The notes below the pieces were generated by a model that saw only the letters and a program-made list of their open reading frames with translations, did no database searches and was not told the DNA's origin. 64,000 bases of DNA from VAXT01 sp963850415 (lineage in GTDB: Bacteria > Actinomycetota > Thermoleophilia > Gaiellales > Gaiellaceae), in contig CAWKLE010000003.1 in the NCBI GenBank assembly GCA_963850415.1, forward strand, positions 558,001 to 622,000, read 5' to 3'. Made by a program: the position numbers and the translations under genes. Of this stretch, positions 15,707 through 24,825 are shown one piece after another (the first letter of the stretch is position 1; the number at the start of each line of letters is the position of its first letter).

Positions 15707-18229
15707 TCAGGCGGTGTCGCCGGCGGGCGCCGCGGCCGGTTCGGAGCCGTCTTCCGGCGCCTGAGCCTCGTCGGCCTCGACGACCGGAGCGAGCGCGGAG
15801 ACCAGCTCGCCCTCGCGCAGGCGCATCACGATAACGCCCTGCGTCGACCGTCCGAGCCGCCTGACGTCGTTGACCGGGATCTTGATCACCGTGCCGCCGT
15901 TCGAGATCAGCATCACCTGGTAGTCGTCGCGCACGATGCGGGCTCCGACCAGGTGGCCGCGGGCCTCGGTCAGCTGGACGGTCTTCACGCCCAGGCCGCC
16001 GCGGCCCTTGCGCGGATAGTCGGCGAGCTTCGTCCGCTTCCCGTACCCGTTCTCGGTCACCACGAGCAGGTCGCCCTCGTTGACACCGATCACGTCGGCC
16101 GAGATGACCTCGTCGCCCTTGCGCAGGCCCATGCCCTTGACGCCGGCCGTGTCGCGGCCCATCGATCGCGCCTCCTTCTCGCTGAAGCGGATCGCCTGGC
16201 CCTTGCGCGAGACCATGAGAATGTCGTCCTCGCCGGTCGAGTGCCGAACCGAGACGAGCTCGTCGTCCTCCTCGCGCATCTTGATCGCGATGATCCCGTC
16301 GGCCTTGAGCGGCGTGTTGTACGCCTGGAGCTCCGTCTTCTTGACGATCCCGTTCTTCGTCGCGAAGACGAGGAACTTCGACTCCTCGAAGTCGCGCGTC
16401 TGGATCACGGCGCGCACCTGCTCGTCCTGGCGGAACGGGAGCAGGTTCTGGATCGCCCGGCCCTTCGACTGGCGCGACCCGAGCGGGAGCTCGTGCACCT
16501 TGAGGCGGTAGACCTTGCCGACGTTGGTGAAGAAGAGGACGTAGTCGTGGGTGGACGCCACGAACAGGTGCTCGATGTAGTCGTCCTCCTTCAAGTCCAT
16601 GCCCATGACGCCCTGTCCGCCGCGGCGCTGCTCCCGGTACGTCGTGACCGGAAGGCGCTTGATGTAGTTCGACCGCGTGATCGCGATCACCATGTCCTCC
16701 TCGGCGATCATGTCCTCGAGTGAGAACTCGCCTTCGGCGGCCATGATCTCCGTGCGCCGGTCGTCGTTCTTGCCGTAGATGCTCTTGATCTCGAGCAGCT
16801 CCTCGCGGATGAGCGCTCCGATCCTCGACTCGTCGCCGAGGATCGTTCGCAGCTCGCCGATCCGCTCCACGAGATCCTTGTGCTCGTCCTCGACCCGCTT
16901 GCGCTCGAGCGCCGTCAGCGCGCGCAGACGGAGGTCGAGGATCGCCTGTGCCTGGATCTCGGAGAGCTCGAACTCCTTCATCAGGCCCTCGCGCGCCGCG
17001 TCGGCGTCGGCGGCATTCCGGATGAGCGCGATCACCGCGTCGAGGTTGTCGAGCGCGATCAGGTAGCCGAGGAGGACGTGGGCCCGCGCCTCGGCCTTGC
17101 GCAGCTCGTACTTCAGCCGGCGGGTGACGACCTCGCGCTGGAAGTCGAGGTAGTGGCCGAGCAGGTCGCGCAGCGCGAGCGTCCGCGGCACCCCGTCGAC
17201 GAGTGCGACGGCGTTGTAGCCCCAGGTCGCCTGCAGCGCCGTGTGCTTGTAGAGCTTGTTCAGGACGACCTGCGGGATCGCCTCGCGCTTCAGGTCGATC
17301 TGGATGCGCATGCCGGTCTTGTCGGAGAGGTCCTTGACGTCGGAGATCTCCGAGATCACCTTCTCGTTGACGAGGTCGGCGATCTTCTTGATCACGCCCG
17401 AGTCGCCGCCCTTCTTCACCCCGTAGGGCAGCTCGCTCACGATGATCGCGGTCTTGCCGCCGCGCAGCTCCTCGACGTGAGCGCGCGCCCGCATCACGAT
17501 TCGACCGCGGCCCGAGCGGTACGCCTCGCGGATCCCCTCGCGGCCGACGATGATCCCGCCCGTCGGGAAGTCGGGGCCCTTGACGTGGCGCGTCAGGCGG
17601 TCGACGTCGATCTCGGGATCGTCGATCAGCGCGACGAGCGCGTCGACCACCTCGCCGAGATTGTGCGGCGGGATGTTCGTCGCCATGCCGACTGCAATGC
17701 CCTGCGACCCGTTGACGAGCAGGTTGGGGTAGCGCGAGGGGAGAACGCTCGGCTGCCGGCGCGACTCGTCGTAGTTGGGGACGAAGTCGACGGTGTCGGC
17801 GTCGATGTCGCGGAGCAGCTCGGTCGCCAGCCGCGTGAGCCGGCACTCGGTGTACCGCATCGCCGCAGCGGGGTAGTCGTCGATGTTCCCGAAGTTCCCC
17901 TGCCCGTCGACGAGCGGGTAGCGCATCGAGAACGGCTGCGCCATGCGGACGAGCGTGTCGTAGATCGCGACGTCGCCGTGCGGGTGGTACGAGCCCATCA
18001 CGTCACCGACGACGCGCGCGCACTTGAGGCGCGGCCGATTCGGCTGCAGACCGGCCTCGTGCATCGCGTAGAGCACGCGCCGGTGCACCGGCTTCAGCCC
18101 GTCGCGCACGTCCGGGAGCGCGCGCGCCACGATCACGCTCATCGCGTAGTCGAGGAAGCTCGAGCGCATCTCCTGCTCGAGCTCGCGCGGTTCGATCCGG
18201 CCGGCGCCGAGTGGTTCGACGCTAGACAT
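15707..18229 (-). CDS. gyrA: DNA gyrase subunit A
   Basis: 840 residues. The winged-helix/tower core starts LEQEMRSSFLDYAMSVIVAR, the catalytic Tyr is residue 126 in AAMRYTECRL, and the C-terminal beta-pinwheel includes the GyrA box QRRGGQGVMGM followed by further blades. The tail is acidic/Ala-rich. In the quinolone-resistance region the sequence is HPHGDVAIYDTLVRMAQ, with Val87 at the place of E. coli Ser83 / M. tuberculosis Ala90. It overlaps gyrB by 8 bp, and A2B2 gyrase introduces negative supercoils ahead of forks leaving the nearby origin. Confidence 0.97.
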   Translation of the reverse strand: MSSVEPLGAGRIEPRELEQEMRSSFLDYAMSVIVARALPDVRDGLKPVHRRVLYAMHEAGLQPNRPRLKCARVVGDVMGSYHPHGDVAIYDTLVRMAQPFSMRYPLVDGQGNFGNIDDYPAAAMRYTECRLTRLATELLRDIDADTVDFVPNYDESRRQPSVLPSRYPNLLVNGSQGIAVGMATNIPPHNLGEVVDALVALIDDPEIDVDRLTRHVKGPDFPTGGIIVGREGIREAYRSGRGRIVMRARAHVEELRGGKTAIIVSELPYGVKKGGDSGVIKKIADLVNEKVISEISDVKDLSDKTGMRIQIDLKREAIPQVVLNKLYKHTALQATWGYNAVALVDGVPRTLALRDLLGHYLDFQREVVTRRLKYELRKAEARAHVLLGYLIALDNLDAVIALIRNAADADAAREGLMKEFELSEIQAQAILDLRLRALTALERKRVEDEHKDLVERIGELRTILGDESRIGALIREELLEIKSIYGKNDDRRTEIMAAEGEFSLEDMIAEEDMVIAITRSNYIKRLPVTTYREQRRGGQGVMGMDLKEDDYIEHLFVASTHDYVLFFTNVGKVYRLKVHELPLGSRQSKGRAIQNLLPFRQDEQVRAVIQTRDFEESKFLVFATKNGIVKKTELQAYNTPLKADGIIAIKMREEDDELVSVRHSTGEDDILMVSRKGQAIRFSEKEARSMGRDTAGVKGMGLRKGDEVISADVIGVNEGDLLVVTENGYGKRTKLADYPRKGRGGLGVKTVQLTEARGHLVGARIVRDDYQVMLISNGGTVIKIPVNDVRRLGRSTQGVIVMRLREGELVSALAPVVEADEAQAPEDGSEPAAAPAGDTA

Positions 18230-20627
18230 CGAGGAAGCGGACGTCCTTTGCGTTCGACTCGATGAACTCGCGCCGCGGCTCGACCTGATCGCCCATCAGC
18301 ATCGAGAACATCCGGTCGGCGGCCGCCGCGTCTTCCACCTCGACCTTGACCAGCATCCGGTTCGCCGGGTCCATCGTCGTCGCCCAGAGCTCCTCCGGGT
18401 TCATCTCACCGAGGCCCTTGAACCGACCGACGTTGATCCCCTCCTTCGCGAGGTCGAGCGCCTCGTGGCGGAGCCCCTCGAACGTGTCGGCCGTGCGCAC
18501 CTTCTTGCCCAGCGTCAGCTCGAACGGCGGCATGCCGACGATCTCGACGAGGCGCGCGTAGGAGCGGCGCAGGTTCGCGTAGACGGGCGAGGCGAAGACA
18601 CCGGTCGGAATCGTCACGTGGCTGGCGGCGCTCGACTCGACCTCGACGACCTTGATCGTGGTCGACTCGTCCGTCTGCTCGAGGATCGACAGCTCGTGGC
18701 CCTCTTCGCCAACGGACAGGAGCGTCTGCGCGAGGTCCTTGCCGGCAGCGTCGTCGATGTCGACCTCGACGAGCCGGTGGCTGATCACGAAATTCGCGGC
18801 CGCGCCCCCGAAGTCGGCGCGCAAGCGCGCGGTCCAGCCCTCGAACTCGTTCAGCGCCTTCGTGAATCGCCGGTAGCGGGCCTCCGTGAGCTTCTGGCCC
18901 TCGCCGTCCCGGGCGGAGAGGACGACGTCCTTCACGCGCTCGCGGACGAGGATGTCCTCGAACTGCGACTCCTTCTCGACGTACTGCTCCCGGCCCCCGA
19001 TCTTCACGCGGTAGAGCGGCGGGACCGCGATGTAGATGTATCCGCCTTCGACGAGATCCTGCATCTGGCGGTAGAGGAACGTGAGGATCAGCGTTCGGAT
19101 GTGCGACCCGTCGACGTCGGCGTCGGTCATGACGATCACCCGGTGGTAGCGCAGCTTCTCGAGGTCGAACTCGTCGCCGATGCCCGTGCCGATGGCGGTG
19201 ATGATCGACTGGATCTCCGCATTCGAGAGCACCTTGTTGATCCGGTTCTTCTCGGAATTGATCACCTTGCCGCGCAGCGGCAGGATCGCCTGGAACGTCC
19301 GGTCCCTCGCGTCGATCGCGGAGCCACCGGCCGAGTTGCCCTCGACGAGGTAGAGCTCCGCCGAGCTGGGATCGTTGATCGAGCAGTCGGCGAGCTTGCC
19401 CGGCAGCGACATGCTGTCGAGCGCGCTCTTCCGGCGCGTCAGCTCGCGGGCCTTGCGGGCAGCCTGCCTCGCGTTTCGCGCAGCGAGCGCCTTCTGGAGG
19501 ATCTGCTTCGCCTCGGTCGCGTTCTCCTCGAGGAACTCGCCGAGCTTGACGTTGACCGTCTGCTCGACGAGACCGCGCACCCAGGCGTTTCCGAGCTTCG
19601 TCTTCGTCTGCCCTTCGAACTGCGGGTCCTGGAGCTTGACGGAGATCACGGCCGCAAGCCCTTCGCGGACGTCCTCGCCCTCGAGGTTGTCGTCCTTCTC
19701 CTTGAGGATGCCGTTCTTGCGCGCATAGTCGTTGAGCGTGCGTGTGAGCGCGGACTTGAAGCCGGAGAGGTGCGAGCCGCCTTCATGGGTGTTGATGTTG
19801 TTCGCGAACGAGAAGACCGATTCGACGTAGGACGTGTTCCACTGCATCGCGACCTCGACCTGGCCGGTCTCGGCGGAGTCGCCGTTCGTCGTCCCCTCGA
19901 GGTAGACGATGTGCTTGTGGGCGGGATCCTTCGAGTCGTTCACGTAGCCGACGAAGTCCCGGATGCCGCCCTCGGCGTAGAACTCGTGCCGCTCGTCGCC
20001 CTGGCGCTCGTCGATGAGCACGATTCGCAGCCCCTTGGTCAGGAACGCGGTCTCGCGCAGGCGCTGGACGAGAACCTCGCTCGACCATTCGAGCTCGTCG
20101 AAGATCTCGAGATCCGGCAAGAACGTGATCGTCGTGCCCGACTCCTTCGTCGGCCCGACCTTCTTCAGGTCGGTGGTCGGCTCGCCTCGCGCGAATTCCT
20201 GCCGAAAAACCTTGCCGTCGCGCTTCACCTCGACGTGGAGCCACGCCGAGAGCGCGTTCACGACCGAGACGCCCACGCCGTGCAGGCCGCCGGAGACCTT
20301 GTAGCCGCCGCCGCCGAACTTCCCGCCGGCGTGCAGCTTGGTCAAGACGACCGTCACCGCGGGAAGCCCCTGGTCTTTCATCACGTCCGTGGGAATGCCC
20401 GAACCGTTGTCGCTGACGGTCACCGAGTTGTCCGGATGCAGCGTCACCTCGACGAGGTCGGCCCGACCAGCCATGGCCTCATCGACCGAGTTGTCGACCA
20501 CCTCGAAGACGAGGTGATGGAGCCCCCGGGAGCCCGTCGAGCCGATGTACATGCCGGGTCGCTTGCGAACCGGCTCCAGACCCTCGAGAACAGTGATGTC
20601 TTTTGCTGTGTAAGCTGCTTCTGCCAT
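18222..20627 (-). CDS. gyrB: DNA gyrase subunit B
   Basis: 801 residues. GHKL ATPase motifs: EVVDNSVDEAMAG, SDNGSGIPTD, GLHGVGVSVVNALS; Toprim motifs: LVEGNSAGGSA and VMTDADVDGSHIRTL; C-terminal FKGLGEMNPEELW. It is ~150 residues longer than compact actinobacterial GyrB because of an insertion between the Toprim strands and the final domain (about 570-720), similar in place to the insert of proteobacterial GyrB. The ATG at 20627 directly follows a T-run with a hairpin upstream and no Shine-Dalgarno sequence. Overlaps gyrA. Confidence 0.97.
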   Translation of the reverse strand: MAEAAYTAKDITVLEGLEPVRKRPGMYIGSTGSRGLHHLVFEVVDNSVDEAMAGRADLVEVTLHPDNSVTVSDNGSGIPTDVMKDQGLPAVTVVLTKLHAGGKFGGGGYKVSGGLHGVGVSVVNALSAWLHVEVKRDGKVFRQEFARGEPTTDLKKVGPTKESGTTITFLPDLEIFDELEWSSEVLVQRLRETAFLTKGLRIVLIDERQGDERHEFYAEGGIRDFVGYVNDSKDPAHKHIVYLEGTTNGDSAETGQVEVAMQWNTSYVESVFSFANNINTHEGGSHLSGFKSALTRTLNDYARKNGILKEKDDNLEGEDVREGLAAVISVKLQDPQFEGQTKTKLGNAWVRGLVEQTVNVKLGEFLEENATEAKQILQKALAARNARQAARKARELTRRKSALDSMSLPGKLADCSINDPSSAELYLVEGNSAGGSAIDARDRTFQAILPLRGKVINSEKNRINKVLSNAEIQSIITAIGTGIGDEFDLEKLRYHRVIVMTDADVDGSHIRTLILTFLYRQMQDLVEGGYIYIAVPPLYRVKIGGREQYVEKESQFEDILVRERVKDVVLSARDGEGQKLTEARYRRFTKALNEFEGWTARLRADFGGAAANFVISHRLVEVDIDDAAGKDLAQTLLSVGEEGHELSILEQTDESTTIKVVEVESSAASHVTIPTGVFASPVYANLRRSYARLVEIVGMPPFELTLGKKVRTADTFEGLRHEALDLAKEGINVGRFKGLGEMNPEELWATTMDPANRMLVKVEVEDAAAADRMFSMLMGDQVEPRREFIESNAKDVRFLDV

Positions 20628-20628
20628 T

Positions 20629-20662
20629 AAAAAAAGCCCTGCAAATCTTCCCTTTTTGGGCT
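20629..20662 (-). terminator. Intrinsic-terminator-like hairpin abutting the gyrB start
   Basis: On the minus strand AGCCC (20662-20658) pairs with GGGCT (20639-20635), followed at once by seven T residues (20635-20629), one A and the gyrB ATG. The loop is 18 nt and contains a competing CCC-A5-GGG hairpin. It can end the dnaN-recF-dciA transcript, but its position means it could also attenuate gyrB expression. Confidence 0.6.
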
Positions 20663-20690
20663 ACGCACAGTGTACCAGATCCACCGGCCG

Positions 20691-21143
20691 TCAGTCGGGC
20701 CTGGAGAGGCTCGCCAGCGCCGCCTTCGCAACAATTTTCCGCAGGGTCTCGTCCTCGATCCCAGCCGCCAGCGCAGCGGCCAGCTCGCGCTCCTCGGCTG
20801 TCGGCTCTCGACCCCGCCTCGGACTGCTTTCGAGCTCCTCCGGGGACTGCTCGGGGAGCTTACCCGGCGCGAATCGCAGCGCCGCCGGCGCCGTCTCGCC
20901 GAGCGCTTCTCGCAGCCGTTCGAGCAGCTTCGGCTCGAGCTGCGCGAGCTCGAACGCCCAGGCCGAAGAGGATGTCGCAACGTGGAGCGTGCGGTCCCGG
21001 GCCAGCCGCCCGGGCCAGGCGTTGCGCGCGATCTGGTCTCCGACCGTGCCCGGCCAGGCGCGCACGATCTCGCTCATGCCCTCGGCCGGGCCGAAGCGCG
21101 CGAGCTCCCGGTGAACGGCGCTGCCGATGCGGTCGGGCTTCAG
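20691..21143 (-). CDS. dciA: DciA-like protein (DUF721), CTG start
   Basis: 150 residues. The DUF721/DciA pattern is visible: RIGSAVHRELARFG, IVRAWPGTVGDQIARNAWPGRL, TLHVATSSSAWAFELAQLEPKLLERL. DciA helps load the replicative helicase in bacteria lacking DnaC; its place between recF and gyrB matches other actinobacteria. The conserved N-terminus is reached only from CTG 21143, which overlaps the recF stop as CTGA; starting at ATG 21077 would remove conserved residues. GGAG 9 bp upstream is a plausible ribosome-binding site. The C-terminus is a charged, poorly conserved tail. Confidence 0.85.
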   Translation of the reverse strand: MKPDRIGSAVHRELARFGPAEGMSEIVRAWPGTVGDQIARNAWPGRLARDRTLHVATSSSAWAFELAQLEPKLLERLREALGETAPAALRFAPGKLPEQSPEELESSPRRGREPTAEERELAAALAAGIEDETLRKIVAKAALASLSRPD

Positions 21144-22195
21144 CTCGCGGCTCCGGGTGTCACCTCGACGAGCTGGGCCGGCTCCGCGGGCAGGGCTGAG
21201 GCGGCCGTGGCCGTGATCAGGGTCTGCCCCGGCCCTGCGAGGCGCTCGGCGAGCGCTGCTCGCCTGCCCTCGTCGAGCTCGGAGAGGACATCGTCAAGAA
21301 GGAGCAGCGGCGGCGCGGGACCGCGTTCGGCCAGGAGCGCAGCTTCGGCCAGGATCAGCGAGAGGACGGCCAGGCGCTGTTCGCCCTGCGAGCCGAAGCG
21401 GCGCAAGTCGCGGTCGTCGGCCCTGAGCTCGACGTCGTCCAGGTGCGGCCCGAGGCCCGTGGTCCCGCGGTCGAGGTCGTCGTCGAGGCGGGCCTCGAGC
21501 GCTTCGACCGTGGGCGGATCGGCCTCGTAGCGCAGCTCCCCACCCGGGAGGCCGAGCTCGTCGGCGCGCTCGGCGAACGGAGGGGCGAGGAGCGAGATCG
21601 CCTCCCGGCGAGCCTCGACTAGCGCCGAGCCCAGGTCGGCGACCCGCTCGGTCCACGGCGAGACGGCGTCTTTCGACGAGGCGCCGATCGCGACCCGCCT
21701 CAGCGCGGCGTTCCGTTGCGCCACGGCCGCGCCGTACTCGGCCGGCACACCCGCGCGGGCGGGAAACAGCCGTCCCAGAGCACGGTCGAAGTACGCCCGC
21801 CGGGCAGCCGGCCCTCCCTTGACGACGACGAGCCGGTCCGGCGTGAAGACGAGCGTCGAGACCTCGGAGCGGAGCTGCTCCGCTGCGCGCAGGGTCGCGC
21901 CGTTCAGCCGAGCCTTCTTCGCGTCGCCGGGACGGAGGGTGACCTCGATCTCGAGCCGGGAGCCGCCCCGCGAGCCGGCCAGCTCGACCCTCGCAGCCTC
22001 GGTGCCGAAGCGAACGAGCTGGGCGTCGTTCCGGCTTCGCGGCGAGAAGCCCTGCGTTCCGACGTGCAGCGCCTCGAGCAGGTTCGTCTTGCCCGCGCCG
22101 TTCCGGCCGACGGCGAGCACCAGCCCTGGCCGAAGCTCCAGTTCGAGCGACGCGTAGGAGCGGTAGTCGCGGAGCGTGACGTGCTCGACGATCAG
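21140..22195 (-). CDS. recF: DNA replication/repair protein RecF (CTG start)
   Basis: 351 residues. An SMC-like ATPase: Walker A VGRNGAGKTNLLEA, signature region LSLILAEAALL, Walker B PPLLLLDDVLSELDEGRR. It helps load RecA at gaps. Homologues start with a strand reading I-V-E-H-V-T-L-R-D-Y-R-S-Y; here that is reached only from CTG 22195, which overlaps the dnaN stop as CTGA. A start at GTG 22120 would remove the first strands of the ATPase fold. The same CTGA arrangement recurs at the recF-dciA junction. Confidence 0.92.
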   Translation of the reverse strand: MIVEHVTLRDYRSYASLELELRPGLVLAVGRNGAGKTNLLEALHVGTQGFSPRSRNDAQLVRFGTEAARVELAGSRGGSRLEIEVTLRPGDAKKARLNGATLRAAEQLRSEVSTLVFTPDRLVVVKGGPAARRAYFDRALGRLFPARAGVPAEYGAAVAQRNAALRRVAIGASSKDAVSPWTERVADLGSALVEARREAISLLAPPFAERADELGLPGGELRYEADPPTVEALEARLDDDLDRGTTGLGPHLDDVELRADDRDLRRFGSQGEQRLAVLSLILAEAALLAERGPAPPLLLLDDVLSELDEGRRAALAERLAGPGQTLITATAASALPAEPAQLVEVTPGAAS

Positions 22196-23325
22196 CCTGC
22201 TAGGCGGATCGGCATGATCAGGTACGAGAAGCTCTCGTCCTCGGAGCGCAGGAGGCCAGGGCGGAGCGGGCTGATCAGCCGCAGCGCGATCTCGTCGGTA
22301 TGCACCGACTCGAGCCCGTCCCGCAGGAACTCCGGGTTGAACCCGATCTCGAGCGGCTCGCCAGTGAACGGCACCGGCAGCGACTCCTTCGCCTCGCCGA
22401 CGTCCTGCGTCTGCGCCGAGATCGTCACCTCGCCCTCGGCGAACCGAAGCCGGAGCGGCGAGTTCCGCTGCGCCATCACGGCCGCGCGCCGCACGACCTC
22501 GAGGAACTCCTCGCGGGGCAGCGCGATCTCGTGCTCGAAGGTCTCGGGGATCAGCTGCTTGTGGTTCGGGAACTGCCCGTCGATGCGCCGCGTCGTCAGC
22601 CAGACGTCGCCTGCACCGAAGACGACGTGGTTCTCCTGGACGCCGATTCGCAACTCGGCGGCGTCCTGCGCGATCCGCGAGAGCTCCGTCAACGCACGGG
22701 CCGGGACGATCGCCTCCAGTTCCGCGCCGGCAGCCTCCTCGAGCTCCGTCATCTTCACCGACATCCGGTACGAATCGGTCGCAGCCATGACGAGGTTGGA
22801 GCCCTCGAAGTGGACGAGCACTCCGGTCAGCACGGGGCGCGACTCGTCACGCGACGCTGCGCGTGCAACCTTCGTCACGGTGTCGAGGAAGGCGGCGCTG
22901 TCGATGGTGAAGGTCTGCGCTCCCTCGACGTCGGGCAGCTTCGGGAAGTCCTCCGCGCTGTACGTGTTCAGCTTGTACGCGGCCGGCCCACAGGTGATCT
23001 CGAGCACTCCCTGCTCGGGCCGATGCTCCAGCACCACCTCGCCCTCCGGCAGCAGGCGCGCCAGGTCGACCAGCAGCCTCCCGGGCGCAACGACCGCGCC
23101 CTGGCCCTCGACCTGCGCCTCGACCGAGAGACGAAGCGAGAGCTCCATGTCGGTGGCCGCGAGGTGGAGCCGCCCTTCCCCGCCGTGCAGGAGCACGCCG
23201 CCCAGCACCTGGACGCTGGCACGAGTCGAGACCGCTCGTCCGACGACCGCGAGCGCGCGAGTGAGCTCGTCCTTGGGGCACGTGACCTTCACGGCCGACC
23301 CAACAGCAGTTTCTATGTCAGTCAT
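22192..23325 (-). CDS. dnaN: DNA polymerase III subunit beta (sliding clamp)
   Basis: 377 residues with three clamp repeats; recognisable pieces are DELTRALAVVGRAVSTRA, HLAATDMELS, LTGVLVHFEGSNLVMAATDSYRMS and the C-terminal MPIRLAG that forms the ring tail. The dimer encircles DNA and tethers polymerase. It begins 153 bp from the dnaA stop and is translationally joined to recF. Confidence 0.97.
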   Translation of the reverse strand: MTDIETAVGSAVKVTCPKDELTRALAVVGRAVSTRASVQVLGGVLLHGGEGRLHLAATDMELSLRLSVEAQVEGQGAVVAPGRLLVDLARLLPEGEVVLEHRPEQGVLEITCGPAAYKLNTYSAEDFPKLPDVEGAQTFTIDSAAFLDTVTKVARAASRDESRPVLTGVLVHFEGSNLVMAATDSYRMSVKMTELEEAAGAELEAIVPARALTELSRIAQDAAELRIGVQENHVVFGAGDVWLTTRRIDGQFPNHKQLIPETFEHEIALPREEFLEVVRRAAVMAQRNSPLRLRFAEGEVTISAQTQDVGEAKESLPVPFTGEPLEIGFNPEFLRDGLESVHTDEIALRLISPLRPGLLRSEDESFSYLIMPIRLAG

Positions 23326-23478
23326 TTAAAAGAAGGTCGTAGTAGCAGTAAGGGGTGTGGACTCTGGGGAAGATGGTATGCGCTGAGGCGGGCAGCAGGT
23401 TTGCCCTGGGGACGTGTTCTGTGGGGAATCGACGGTTTTGAACATGTCTTGCGGCGCCGTGTCCAGGTTTCCCCAGAT
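23326..23478. other. dnaA-dnaN intergenic region
   Basis: 153 bp upstream of dnaN. It has two weak DnaA-box-like nonamers, TGTGGACTC (23356-23364) and TGTGGGGAA (23420-23428), in the same orientation. No clear promoter or AT-rich unwinding stretch is seen. It might be a secondary part of the origin. Confidence 0.3.
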
Positions 23479-24825
23479 TTACCGGGTTTGCTTGACCCTC
23501 GCGGTCAGCTCTTGCACAAGGTTGTAGACAGACCGGTCCTCGCGGATCATGCGGGCGATCTTCGACGTCGCGTGGATGACGGTCGTGTGGTCGCGACCAC
23601 CGAACTCGCGCCCGATCTTCGGCAGCGAGGCGTCCGTGAGCTCGCGTGAGAGGTACATGGCGACCTGTCGCGGGTAGACGATGTTTTGCGAGCGTCGGTC
23701 GCCGCAGAGCTCCTCCATCGAGAGGCCGAAGCGGTCCGAGACCGCGGTCTGGATGCGCTCGATCGAGACCTCGGGCGCCTCGCCCTGCGGGAAGACGTCC
23801 TTGAGCACGTCCTGGGCGAGCTCGACGGTCATCGGGCGAGCCGTCAGGCTCGAGAAGGCGACCACTCGCGTGAGCGCGCCCTCCAACTCACGGATGTTCG
23901 TCGACACGCGGCCGGCGATGAAGGTCAGCACCTGTGGATCGGGGACGTGGATGCCGTCCGTCTTCACCTTCTTGCGCAGGATCGCGATGCGCGTCTCGAG
24001 GTCGGGCGGCTGAATGTCCGTGATCAGCCCCCACTCGAACCGCGACCGCAGGCGCTCCTCGAGCGTCGAGATCTCACGCGGCGGGCGGTCGGAGGAGATC
24101 ACGATCTGCCGGCCGGCCTCGTAGAGCGAGTTGAAGGTGTGGAAGAACTCCTCCTGGATCCGCTCCTTGTGCTCGAGGAACTGGATATCGTCGATCAGCA
24201 GCAGGTCGTACGTACGGTAGCGCTGCTTGAAGCCCTCGATCCGCTTGTCGCGGAGCGAGTTGATGAAGTCGTTCATGAACGTCTCGCTCGTGATGTAGCG
24301 CACCGAGAGCGCGCGCGAATGGGCGCCGACGTACTGCCCGATCGCCTGCAGGAGGTGCGTCTTCCCGAGTCCCGTGCCGCCGTAGATGAAGAGCGGGTTG
24401 TACGCCTGCGCCGGCGCCTCGGCGACCGCGAGCGCGGCCGCGTGCGCGAACCTGTTCGACGAGCCGATCACGAACGAGTCGAACGTGTACTTCTGGCTCA
24501 TCTCGAATGCGCGGCGGGCCGTCTGCGCCGGCGCGTCCTCGATCGGGCCCGAGGGCTCGACCTCGCGCTCGACGAAGAGGCTGATCTCCTTCTCGTCGCC
24601 GGTCGCGTCGCGGACAGCGGCGCCGATCAGGTCGAGGAAATGCCCTTCGATCCAGTCGCGGGTGAAGTCGTTCGGGACCGAGAGCACGAACGCGCGCTCG
24701 TTCAGCTCCCGGGCCGAGACGTCTCCGAACCAGGTGCCGAACGTCGTGTCGTTGAGCGCTCCCTTGAGTCGGTCGGATACCTCTGCCCAGAGGGTGTCTG
24801 CTGTCAACTCTTGCTGGCGCGCCAA
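23479..24825 (-). CDS. dnaA: Chromosomal replication initiator DnaA
   Basis: 448 residues. Domain I is WAEVSDRLKGALNDTTFGTW; domain II is very short; the AAA+ domain III has Walker A YGGTGLGKTHLL, Walker B LLLIDDIQFL, sensor 1 IVISSDRPP and sensor 2 TNIRELEGAL; domain IV ends with the DNA-binding signature GGRDHTTVIHA. Start is TTG 24825, with GAGGAG about 11 bases upstream; no ATG or GTG precedes domain I. It opens the origin located immediately upstream (24826-25143). Confidence 0.97.
   Translation of the reverse strand: MARQQELTADTLWAEVSDRLKGALNDTTFGTWFGDVSARELNERAFVLSVPNDFTRDWIEGHFLDLIGAAVRDATGDEKEISLFVEREVEPSGPIEDAPAQTARRAFEMSQKYTFDSFVIGSSNRFAHAAALAVAEAPAQAYNPLFIYGGTGLGKTHLLQAIGQYVGAHSRALSVRYITSETFMNDFINSLRDKRIEGFKQRYRTYDLLLIDDIQFLEHKERIQEEFFHTFNSLYEAGRQIVISSDRPPREISTLEERLRSRFEWGLITDIQPPDLETRIAILRKKVKTDGIHVPDPQVLTFIAGRVSTNIRELEGALTRVVAFSSLTARPMTVELAQDVLKDVFPQGEAPEVSIERIQTAVSDRFGLSMEELCGDRRSQNIVYPRQVAMYLSRELTDASLPKIGREFGGRDHTTVIHATSKIARMIREDRSVYNLVQELTARVKQTR

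Noticed and set aside
18465..20630. 721-codon open frame on the plus strand opposite gyrB
   Set aside because: Antisense shadow of gyrB caused by high GC; composition is Arg/Glu/Leu-rich with no family features.
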